Below the pieces are notes generated by a model. The model had not been told where the DNA came from. It saw nothing but the letters and a program-made list of their open reading frames with translations, and made no database searches. From assembly GCF_037055275.1 (NCBI RefSeq), contig NZ_CP146343.1, positions 2,886,501 through 2,950,500 of the forward strand: a stretch of DNA of 64,000 nt. The letters are read 5' to 3'. This DNA is from Pseudomonas sp. ML2-2023-3 (GTDB lineage: Bacteria; Pseudomonadota; Gammaproteobacteria; Pseudomonadales; Pseudomonadaceae). Below, piece by piece: positions 15,807 to 22,981 of this stretch (within the stretch, counting starts at the first letter, position 1; every line of letters starts with the position of its first letter). The position numbers and the translations under genes were made by a program.

Positions 15807-16147
15807 TCTTTAGGCTCCCGGCCATCTACGTGGTCGGTACCGGTCAGGCCCCGAGAGGCCAGCAAGACCACCAGAAACAGCGCGGTCATGGCGAAACTGA
15901 TGACGATAGCGGTCAGCACCAGAGCCTGGGGCAATGGGTCTGTGTAGTTGAGCAAGTCCTGGGGGACGCCGTTCTTGATCACCGGCTCCTTGCCGATAAA
16001 CAGGCTGCCCATGCTGAAGATGAACAGATTGACACCGTAGGACAGTAGGCACAGGCCCATGACCACCTGGAAGGTTCGTGGACGCAGAACCAGCCAGGTG
16101 CCCGATGCTGCCAATACTCCGATAGCAATGGCGATGACTTCTTCCAT
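15803..16147 (-). CDS. shaC: Monovalent cation/proton antiporter subunit C
   Basis: A 114-residue NuoK-like subunit with three membrane helices. The middle shows the family pattern L-L-S-Y-G-V-N-L-F-I-F and D-P-L-P-Q-A-L-V-L-T-A-I-V-I-S-F-A. It begins at the base where shaA ends and overlaps shaD by four bases. The C-terminus ends in a short charged tail (D-H-V-D-G-R-E-P-K-E). Confidence 0.93.
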   Translation of the reverse strand: MEEVIAIAIGVLAASGTWLVLRPRTFQVVMGLCLLSYGVNLFIFSMGSLFIGKEPVIKNGVPQDLLNYTDPLPQALVLTAIVISFAMTALFLVVLLASRGLTGTDHVDGREPKE

Positions 16148-19089
16148 CAGGCGGCTCCTTCTTTGGTGGCAAGCGCGGATTGAAGGGCAGGCAGCGGGGC
16201 AAGCTGATTACTCGGGCGATGGGCCCGTACGGACTGGTGAGCCAGTGCCGTGAGGATCAGCAGGGTTGCGCCGACGACCACTGCATACACGCCGATATCG
16301 AAGAACAGGGCGCTGGCCACATGGATATCGCCCAACAGCGGCACGCTGAAATGGAAGGTGTGAGTGGTCAGGAACGGGTAGCCCAAGGGGATTGCGCCCA
16401 GCCCGGTCAATGTTGCAAACAACAGCCCGGTGCCCATCCAGCGCAACGGCCGCAGGCTCATCTGTGCCTCGACCCACTGTGTGCCGGCAACCATGTATTG
16501 CAGGATAAACGCCACCGACATCACCAGGCCTGCGACGAAGCCGCCGCCCGGCTGGTTATGACCGCGCATGAACAGGTACATGGACACTACAAAGGCAATC
16601 GGCAGCAGCAGACGCACCAGCACGGCTGGCACCATCATAAAGCCCAGTGCGGTATCGCTGGCGCTACGCGGGTTGACCAGGTCAGTCATCACGTCCTTGG
16701 CCAGGAGTCGCTGCTGGGCAGGTAGCTGCATGCTTTCCTTGGAGGGGCGGAAGCGACGCAGCAGGGCAAACACGGTCAAAGCTACGGCGGCCAGAACAGT
16801 GATTTCACCCAGGGTGTCGAAGCCCCGGAAATCCACCAGCATCACATTCACCACATTGCTGCCGCCGCCTTCCGGCAATGCCCGGCTGAGGTAGAACGAA
16901 GAAATGTCGTTGGGGGTCTGGCGTGTCAGCATCGCGTAAGACAGTAACGCCATGCCGCCACCCACTGCCGTGGAGAGCAGCAAGTCGCGCAAACGACGGA
17001 TCTGCGCCTTGCGCAAAGTGCCCGGCAGTGGCGAGACCTCTTCGATACGCCGTGGCAGCCAGCGCAGGCCAAGCAGGATCAGCACGGTGGTCACGACTTC
17101 GACCACCAGTTGGGTCAAGGCCAGGTCCGGCGCCGAGAACCATACAAAGGTGACGCAGGTCATCAGGCCGCACACGCTGACCATCGTCAGGGCTGCAAGA
17201 CGGTGGTACTTGGCTTGCCAGGCGGCGCCGAGTGCGCAGGCGATCGCCAGCAGCCACAGGGTGATAAAGACAATCGAGCCCGGTATTTTCGGGCGATCGC
17301 CCCAGCTCAGGCCGCTGTAGAGCATCGGGATCAGCCCGGCGATAACGGCAACCAGAATCAACAGGAACAGCTGGGTTTGCAGGCGCTGGGTGCTGATGCG
17401 TCGTTCAAGCCGGCGCGCGCCGCGCATAATCACCACCAGGCTGCGCTCGAAGAAGCGTTTGCCATTGAAGTACTTGATCAGCGGCGGATACGGGAAACGA
17501 TCGAGCTTGAGCTGTTTGCGCAACAGCACATACAGCAGGATACCGCCGGACATGGCGATCAGGCTCATGATCATCGGCGCATTGAGCCCGTGCCAGATGG
17601 CCAGGTTGTACTCGGGCAACTCGCCCCCCACGACCGGCTGTGCAGCGGCGGCGAGCAGCGGGCCAACGGTTTGTGCCGGGAAAATCCCCACCATCAGGCA
17701 GGTGAACACCAGCAGCTCGACCGGGGCCCGCATCCAGCGTGGAGGCTCGTGCGGGGTGTGTGGCAGGTTGGTCGCAGGCGGGCCGAAGAACACATCCACG
17801 GTAAAGCGAAGGGCGTAGGCCACGCTGAACGTGCCGGCGATAGTCGCAATGACCGGCAGGGCGATTTCTACCCAGGCCGTGGAATTGATGAACACGGTTT
17901 CGGCAAAGAACATTTCTTTGGACAGGAACCCGTTCAGCAGCGGCACCCCGGCCATCGAGGCACTGGCCACCATGGCCAGGGTTGCGGTGTAGGGCATGAG
18001 CTTGAACAGGCCGCTGAGCTTGCGAATGTCCCGTGTGCCGCTCTCGTGGTCAATGATCCCGGCAGCCATGAACAGAGACGCTTTGAACGTTGCATGGTTG
18101 AGGATGTGAAACACCGCAGCCACGGTGGCCAGCGGGCTGTTGAGGCCCAGCAGCAGAGTAATCAGCCCCAGGTGGCTGATGGTCGAATAGGCCAGCAGGC
18201 CTTTAAGGTCATTTTGAAACATCGCGCAGTAAGCGCCCAGCACCAGGGTGCAGGCACCGGCGCCGCTGACAATCCAGAACCATTCTTCGCTGCCCGACAG
18301 GGAAGGCCAGAGACGAGCCAGGAGAAAGACCCCGGCCTTGACCATCGTTGCCGAGTGCAGATAAGCCGAAACGGGGGTTGGCGCCGCCATCGCATGGGGC
18401 AGCCAGAAGTGAAACGGGAATTGCGCACTCTTGCTCAGGGCGCCGATCAGGATGAGGGGTAGCAGGATTGGATACAATCTGTGGGCGCGGATCTTGTCGC
18501 CCGCCGCGAGCACGGCATCCAGATCATAGCTGCCGACGACATGGCCAAGCAGCATGACCCCCGCCAGCAGACACAACCCCCCTGCGCCCGTGACCATCAG
18601 CGCCATATAAGCACCGCGTCGGGCATCCGAGCGGTGGTGCCAATAACCAATCAGCAAGAATGAAAAGAGGCTGGTGAGCTCCCAGAAAAACACGATCTGA
18701 ATCAGATTGCCCGACAGTACCAGGCCGAGCATGGCCCCCATAAACGCCAGGAAAAACGCAAAGAAGCGCGGAACCGGGTCTTCGGGGGACATGTAATAAC
18801 GGGCGTACAGCGACACCAGCGTGCCGATGCCAAGCACCAGAATCGAGAACAGCCAGGCGAATCCGTCCAGACGCAGGACAAAATTCAAGCCGAGACTGGG
18901 CAGCCACATGAACTCTTCACGAATGACGCCGCCGTGGGCGATTTGTGGATAGAGCATGGCTACTTGAACAGTGCCGATCAAAGCAATAAGACCGGCCAGC
19001 AGTGATTCACTGTTACGTGCGTTGTGCGGCAAAACAGCCGCCAGACAGCTGCCGACGAAGGGCAGAAGCAGTAGAACTATCAGGGACAT
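16147..19089 (-). CDS. shaA: Monovalent cation/proton antiporter fused subunits A and B
   Basis: A 980-residue membrane protein. Residues 1 to about 790 are the MrpA/NuoL-like part: F-F-W-E-L-T-S-L-F-S-F-L-L-I-G-Y-W holds the conserved glutamate and S-A-Q-F-P-F-H-F-W-L-P-H-A-M the conserved lysine region helix. The MrpA C-terminal helices follow. From about residue 815 the sequence becomes MrpB-like (M-R-G-H-N-Q-P-G-G-G-F-V-A-G-L-V). The A-B fusion is the usual state in pseudomonads. It is the first gene of the six-gene operon; no strong ribosome-binding site is evident before the ATG at 19087-19089. The promoter should lie in 19090-19267. Confidence 0.93.
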   Translation of the reverse strand: MSLIVLLLLPFVGSCLAAVLPHNARNSESLLAGLIALIGTVQVAMLYPQIAHGGVIREEFMWLPSLGLNFVLRLDGFAWLFSILVLGIGTLVSLYARYYMSPEDPVPRFFAFFLAFMGAMLGLVLSGNLIQIVFFWELTSLFSFLLIGYWHHRSDARRGAYMALMVTGAGGLCLLAGVMLLGHVVGSYDLDAVLAAGDKIRAHRLYPILLPLILIGALSKSAQFPFHFWLPHAMAAPTPVSAYLHSATMVKAGVFLLARLWPSLSGSEEWFWIVSGAGACTLVLGAYCAMFQNDLKGLLAYSTISHLGLITLLLGLNSPLATVAAVFHILNHATFKASLFMAAGIIDHESGTRDIRKLSGLFKLMPYTATLAMVASASMAGVPLLNGFLSKEMFFAETVFINSTAWVEIALPVIATIAGTFSVAYALRFTVDVFFGPPATNLPHTPHEPPRWMRAPVELLVFTCLMVGIFPAQTVGPLLAAAAQPVVGGELPEYNLAIWHGLNAPMIMSLIAMSGGILLYVLLRKQLKLDRFPYPPLIKYFNGKRFFERSLVVIMRGARRLERRISTQRLQTQLFLLILVAVIAGLIPMLYSGLSWGDRPKIPGSIVFITLWLLAIACALGAAWQAKYHRLAALTMVSVCGLMTCVTFVWFSAPDLALTQLVVEVVTTVLILLGLRWLPRRIEEVSPLPGTLRKAQIRRLRDLLLSTAVGGGMALLSYAMLTRQTPNDISSFYLSRALPEGGGSNVVNVMLVDFRGFDTLGEITVLAAVALTVFALLRRFRPSKESMQLPAQQRLLAKDVMTDLVNPRSASDTALGFMMVPAVLVRLLLPIAFVVSMYLFMRGHNQPGGGFVAGLVMSVAFILQYMVAGTQWVEAQMSLRPLRWMGTGLLFATLTGLGAIPLGYPFLTTHTFHFSVPLLGDIHVASALFFDIGVYAVVVGATLLILTALAHQSVRAHRPSNQLAPLPALQSALATKEGAA

Positions 19090-19267
19090 AGGCTTCTAAT
19101 CTGCAGGAGTTTGTAAGCGATCATACGTGGCGAGTTGCAGATCACCAACAGTGAACCTGTGGCTGAATCCTACAAAGTCTGTCGATAACCGGTTGGGTTT
19201 CCTACAGTTCTCTCCTCGTGTAAGCGCTTCTAAGTAAAAAATCGTACTGCGTCTTAGGCTTGCAGTT

Positions 19268-20197
19268 TTAATCGCAGGCTTGGTCGCCTTGCTTTTGCTC
19301 AAGCTCTTCGAGCTTCTTACCCTTTGTTTTTAACTCACTCACGATCACCGCTGCAACAATCAATGCCGCGCCAAGCAGCGCAATGCCGGGCAAGCGTTCA
19401 CCTGCAAGGCGCCCCGCAATGCCAGCCCAGACTGGCTCACCCGCATAGATAAGAGTGGCGCGGGTAGGCGAAACGCTTTTCTGGGCCCAATTCATCGCGA
19501 CCTGAATCGCCGCACTGGCAGCGCCCAAGCCAACCGCACTGGCTAACAATAGCCATGAAAAGTCAGGAATGGCTTCTTGTGTCGGCACAATCATCAAAAA
19601 CGCCAGAATTGACGCCGTGCTGAGTTGAACGACAGTTACCCGTCGAACATCGACTTTGCCTGCGTAAGCACTGATCAGAATGATTTCGGCAGCGATGGCA
19701 ATGGCGCTGATCAGCGTGGCGATCTCCCCGGGGCTGAAATCCAGGGACGCGCCGCTTGGGCCGGACAACAACATCAGCCCGGTAAAGGCCAGCATGATCC
19801 CCAGACTCGGCATCAAACCGGGCCTGCGCCCCAGCACCAGCCACTGCAACAGCGGCACAAAGGGTACGTAAAGCGCGGTAATGAAGGCGGACTGGCTACT
19901 TGGGATGGTCTGCAGGCCAATGGTTTGCAAACCGTAGCCGAGCATGATCGAGACACCGATAAACATGCCCGCCTTGAGCTCGAACAGCGTGATGCCGCGC
20001 AGGCTGCGAATGGAAAAAAGAGCGACAATGCCGGCCGCCGCGGCAAAGCGCAGCCCCACAAAAAACATAGGCCCGCTCGCTGTCAGTGCATGCTGCACCA
20101 ACAGAAAGGTGATGCCCCACACCATCGTAATCAGAATCAGCACGCACTCCGCTTTACTGAAGCGAGAGGTCAAAGGCAGCAATCGGGTAAATTTCAT
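19268..20197 (-). CDS. EamA/DMT-family transporter
   Basis: A ten-helix drug/metabolite transporter. The ATG at 20195-20197 (309 residues, MKFTRLLPL...) places the first helix at the normal distance; an upstream ATG at 20275 would add 26 residues and run through the palindromic promoter region. Two EamA repeats are visible (W-G-I-T-F-L-L-V-Q-H-A in the first, E-P-V-W-A-G-I-A-G-R-L-A-G-E in the second). The gene is divergent from an XRE-cupin regulator, a pairing common for amino-acid or metabolite exporters. The cargo is unknown. Confidence 0.85.
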   Translation of the reverse strand: MKFTRLLPLTSRFSKAECVLILITMVWGITFLLVQHALTASGPMFFVGLRFAAAAGIVALFSIRSLRGITLFELKAGMFIGVSIMLGYGLQTIGLQTIPSSQSAFITALYVPFVPLLQWLVLGRRPGLMPSLGIMLAFTGLMLLSGPSGASLDFSPGEIATLISAIAIAAEIILISAYAGKVDVRRVTVVQLSTASILAFLMIVPTQEAIPDFSWLLLASAVGLGAASAAIQVAMNWAQKSVSPTRATLIYAGEPVWAGIAGRLAGERLPGIALLGAALIVAAVIVSELKTKGKKLEELEQKQGDQACD

Positions 20198-20253
20198 TGG
20201 CGTCGCAACCTTGCGTGCTACAGGAATGGAGACGCACAATGCGTCAAAGCTGG

Positions 20254-20265
20254 GCAGTATACTGC
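20254..20265. promoter_or_regulatory. Perfect 12-bp palindrome in the DMT/XRE divergent promoter
   Basis: GCAGTATACTGC reads the same on both strands and contains TATACT, which could be a -10 element in either direction. Position and symmetry suggest the operator of the XRE-cupin regulator starting 25 bases downstream. No clear -35 element accompanies it. Confidence 0.45.
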
Positions 20266-20290
20266 GCAGTCCCACAAGGTGAGCAATATA

Positions 20291-20854
20291 GTGCCCAAAG
20301 AAAATTCACAACGTGCGTCGGTTTTGCAGCACGTCAGTCAGAACGTACGGCGCCTTAGATTGCTGGCGCACCTGAGCCAGAGCACCTTGGCCGAACTGTC
20401 CGGAGTGAGTCGGCGAATGCTGGTGGCTATAGAGGCTGGCGAAAAGAACGTCAGCCTGAGCACCCTTGACCGAGTTGCAGAGGCATTGAACGTAGCCTTC
20501 AGTGATTTGATCCAGGCCCTGGGCTCACCTGACCCGAGTCGCATCAACGAAGTGGCCTGGACGGGTGCGAAGGCGGGGAGCAAAGCCGTCCTGCTGTCCA
20601 AAGCTACCGCCACCCGCGAAGTCGAGTTGTGGGAATGGACCCTGGATCCGGGAGAGGAATACCACTCCCAGGCAGATGCCGAAGGCTGGAGCGAGCAGCT
20701 CTACGTATTCGAAGGCTGTTTGACCCTGGTCATGGACGAACAGGTACTGCGATTTAGCGCGGGAGAGTTCTATATGTACGCCAGCAACCGACCCCATGCC
20801 TACCGTAACGAAGGCGAGGGGACATTGCGGTTTGTACGCAATGTCGTGATCTGA
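20291..20854 (+). CDS. XRE-family regulator with C-terminal cupin domain
   Basis: A 187-residue protein starting with GTG at 20291, with AAGGTGAG eight bases before it. Residues about 15-70 are an XRE helix-turn-helix (L-S-Q-S-T-L-A-E-L-S-G-V-S-R-R-M-L-V-A-I-E-A-G). Residues about 105-185 are a cupin barrel (P-G-E-E-Y-H-S-Q-A, Y-V-F-E-G-C-L-T-L, F-Y-M-Y-A-S-N-R-P-H-A-Y). This arrangement is that of SutR-like regulators, where the cupin binds a small metabolite. It is divergent from the EamA exporter, which is probably its target. Open reading continues far upstream but runs through the other gene, so it is not part of the protein. Confidence 0.87.
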   Translation: MPKENSQRASVLQHVSQNVRRLRLLAHLSQSTLAELSGVSRRMLVAIEAGEKNVSLSTLDRVAEALNVAFSDLIQALGSPDPSRINEVAWTGAKAGSKAVLLSKATATREVELWEWTLDPGEEYHSQADAEGWSEQLYVFEGCLTLVMDEQVLRFSAGEFYMYASNRPHAYRNEGEGTLRFVRNVVI

Positions 20855-20900
20855 AAACCCGTGGCAGAAAAATAACTAAAAATTATTAGAATTCAGGGGG

Positions 20901-20929
20901 TTGCCAGCTTCAGCCTTCTAGTACATAAT
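20901..20929 (+). promoter_or_regulatory. Probable sigma-70 promoter for tRNA-Cys
   Basis: TTGCCA (20901-20906), a 17-base spacer, then CATAAT (20924-20929), followed by a GC-rich discriminator (gcgcgcc), as expected for a stringently controlled stable-RNA promoter. It lies about 110 bases before the mature tRNA. Confidence 0.6.
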
Positions 20930-21046
20930 GCGCGCCATCAGCCCGGGGCAACTACCTGAAGTGCTGAAGAATCAAATGGTTGTAGCGACGAGTCGCAGTA
21001 ACAAACTCTTGTTTTTGATGTTTCTCGCGAAGCTTCAAGCACAATT

Positions 21047-21120
21047 GGCCGAATAGCAAAATGGTTATGCAGCGGATTGCAAATCCGCCCACGCCGGTTC
21101 GATTCCGGCTTCGGCCTCCA
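21047..21120 (+). tRNA. tRNA-Cys (anticodon GCA)
   Basis: A 74-base cloverleaf. Acceptor arms are GGCCGAA and TTCGGCC followed by encoded T-CCA; the D arm holds AGCAAAATGGTTATGC; the anticodon stem CGGAT / ATCCG encloses TGCAA with GCA at 21079-21081; the T arm is GCCGGTTCGATTCCGGC. It is a single-gene unit here. Confidence 0.97.
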
Positions 21121-21130
21121 CATTCGAAAG

Positions 21131-21161
21131 CCCCGTAGATCAAGGTCTGCGGGTTTTTTTT
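21131..21161 (+). terminator. Intrinsic terminator after tRNA-Cys
   Basis: An 8-bp stem (CCCGTAGA with TCTGCGGG, one wobble pair) is followed by eight T residues. Confidence 0.85.
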
Positions 21162-21391
21162 GTGTCTAGGATTTGATGATCACTTCCGCAACTTTTTGGA
21201 TCGCTTCCGCAACCTCCTTTTGGGATAGAGTTTTGAGTGGACGAGCCTCGCAGCGGAGGGCGCTTGCTTGGAGGTCTTTGGGCGAGTCTCGTTCGGATCA
21301 ATCGTTCTTCCATACCTGTCGGGATGGCTGTAGAATCGAGTGTTAGCTTTTTGCCACATATTGAGACTTAAAAATTGCCGATTATCACTAG
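21162..21391. other. Gap between tRNA-Cys and the IS5-group element
   Basis: No gene is supported. It contains two near-identical 15-base direct repeats, gatcacttccgcaac at 21178 and gatcgcttccgcaac at 21199, 21 bases apart. Regularly spaced repeats of this kind occur at the ends of some transposons, so this may be a relic of an older element end. The identity is not established. Confidence 0.35.
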
Positions 21392-22560
21392 GGAAGCTCC
21401 GATCAACTTGCCGCAACCGCGCAGTAAGTTGAAAATCCCGCTGAATTTGGCGCTATTGACCGCGAAATATCCCGTACGCGCCGCCTTGGCGAGCTTGTCA
21501 GCCCATTTCTCCGTGTTACGTGCGTAATTAGCCCATACCCATCAGCTTTTTTCGAGCCATCCATAAATTGGACAAGGCAAACAGCGTGGTCAATTGAGCG
21601 GTGTTTTTCATCAGGCCGCGAAAGCGCACTTTCACATAACCGAACTGACGTTTGATCACCCGAAATGGGTGTTCGACCTTGGCCCGTGTCTGGGCCTTGA
21701 GGTACTCGATTTTGCGCTTGGCTTTGTACAGCACGCTGCGCTTGTTCAGCTTGGAATAGGTGCTGCGTCGCGCGGCGATTTGCCAAACCACTTCACGGTT
21801 TTCATGCTCTTCGCGCTTCTCGACACCGGTGTAACCAGCATCAGCGTAGACCGCGTTTTCCTCGCCGTGCAGCAGTTCGGCAACCTGAGTGACATCGGCT
21901 ACATTCGCCGCGGTGCCGTGAACGTGGTGAACCAGCCCCGACTCAACGTCGGCACCAATATGGGCCTTCATTCCGAAGAAATATTGATTGCCTTTCTTCG
22001 TCTGATGCATCTCTGGATCGCGTTTACCGTCCTCGTTTTTAGTCGAACTGGCCGCGTGGATAATCGTCGCATCGACGATGGTGCCCTGGCGCAGCGAGAG
22101 GCCTTTCTCCTGCAAATAACCGTTGATGACCGCCAGGATCGCCGGCGCCAACTTATGATTCTCCAGCAGGTGTCGGAAGTTCATGATCGTGGTGTCTTCA
22201 GGGATCGGCGCGCTCAGGGTCAAGTGCGCAAACTGGCGCATGGGCGTGATTTCATACAGCGCTTCTTCCATGGCAGGATCGCTCAGCGAGAACCAGTTTT
22301 GCAGCAAGTGAATGCGCAGCATGGTTTCCAGCGGATACGGTTTTCGGCCACCACCAGCCTTCGGATAATACGGCTCGATCAACGCCAGTAAACCGCTCCA
22401 GGGCACGACCTGATCCATCTCGGCGAGGAACCGTTCGCGGCGTGTTTGCTTGTGCTTGCCCGCGTATTCGAAATCGGAAAAGCTCATCTGGCTCATGACG
22501 CACTCAGGGCAGGTGGTGAGGCTGTATTTCAGCATACTTGGAGACTTGTTCGGAGTTTCC
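21392..22560. mobile_element. IS5-family (IS5 group) insertion sequence, complete copy
   Basis: About 1.17 kb. The left end reads GGAAGCTCCGATCAA and the right end, read inward on the other strand, GGAAACTCCGAACAA, imperfect inverted repeats. The flanks are ctag on the left and ttag on the right, close to the YTAR-type 4-bp target of this group (one mismatch). The single gene is on the minus strand. A second copy begins at 63325. Confidence 0.88.
21528..22496 (-). CDS. IS5-group DDE transposase
   Basis: 322 residues from the ATG at 22494-22496 (MSQMSFSDFEYAGKHKQTRR), which matches the family N-terminus; an in-frame ATG 39 bases upstream is unlikely. Diagnostic stretches are A-G-G-G-R-K-P-Y-P-L-E-T-M-L-R-I, T-I-M-N-F-R-H-L-L-E, the first catalytic Asp in G-T-I-V-D-A-T-I-I-H, the second in V-Y-A-D-A-G-Y-T-G-V, and the C-terminal V-E-H-P-F-R-V-I-K-R-Q-F-G-Y. 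It is intact. Relative to the second copy it reads A-A-S-S-T-K-N-E-D where the other reads A-P-S-S-T-K-N-E-H. Confidence 0.95.
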   Translation of the reverse strand: MSQMSFSDFEYAGKHKQTRRERFLAEMDQVVPWSGLLALIEPYYPKAGGGRKPYPLETMLRIHLLQNWFSLSDPAMEEALYEITPMRQFAHLTLSAPIPEDTTIMNFRHLLENHKLAPAILAVINGYLQEKGLSLRQGTIVDATIIHAASSTKNEDGKRDPEMHQTKKGNQYFFGMKAHIGADVESGLVHHVHGTAANVADVTQVAELLHGEENAVYADAGYTGVEKREEHENREVVWQIAARRSTYSKLNKRSVLYKAKRKIEYLKAQTRAKVEHPFRVIKRQFGYVKVRFRGLMKNTAQLTTLFALSNLWMARKKLMGMG

Positions 22561-22981
22561 TTAGATGGTTGTTATGTATTGAATGGATATGTGCGCGGTG
22601 GCGCAGTTGTTCTGCAACCTGTTCATTGTTGATGTCGTAAACAACTGATCCACCGGGTCATCAAATGCCCCTCCCTACGCCTCTCCCGAGGGGTAGGGAG
22701 CTGAACAGTGCAGATCTTGAGGCCGCGTGCGGTCAGTTCCCTGTCCCTCCGGGAAAGGGGGAGCGTAAAACCTGAGCCCGGGATTTATCTGAACGACTGC
22801 AGTGTCCGATTTTACCACGGCTTTGTCGGCGTGCCGCTTCACCGGTCGCAGTCCCGTTCCTTCGCCAGCGTCTACAGGTGGCGGGCGCCGCCGGGCGCTC
22901 ATGCGCAAAAGCACAACACTTCATGCGTAAAAGCCGGATAATGGCCGTCAATTATTTGTCTGGTTATTCTGGTAATCCCGC
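22561..22981. other. Gap upstream of the OsmC-YcaO gene
   Basis: About 420 bases without a supported gene. It holds one hairpin-forming repeat cluster at 22668-22765 and then the leader of the OsmC-YcaO gene. Two short repeats, tcatgcgcaaaagc and tcatgcgtaaaagc, lie about 60-80 bases before the start codon; their role is unknown. Confidence 0.45.
22668..22765. repeat. Third type of intergenic palindrome
   Basis: CTCCCTAC (22671-22678) pairs with GTAGGGAG (22693-22700) around a CTCCCGAG core, and a related inverted copy with ccctccgggaaaggggg follows. It differs from the two main REP families of the window. Confidence 0.6.
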
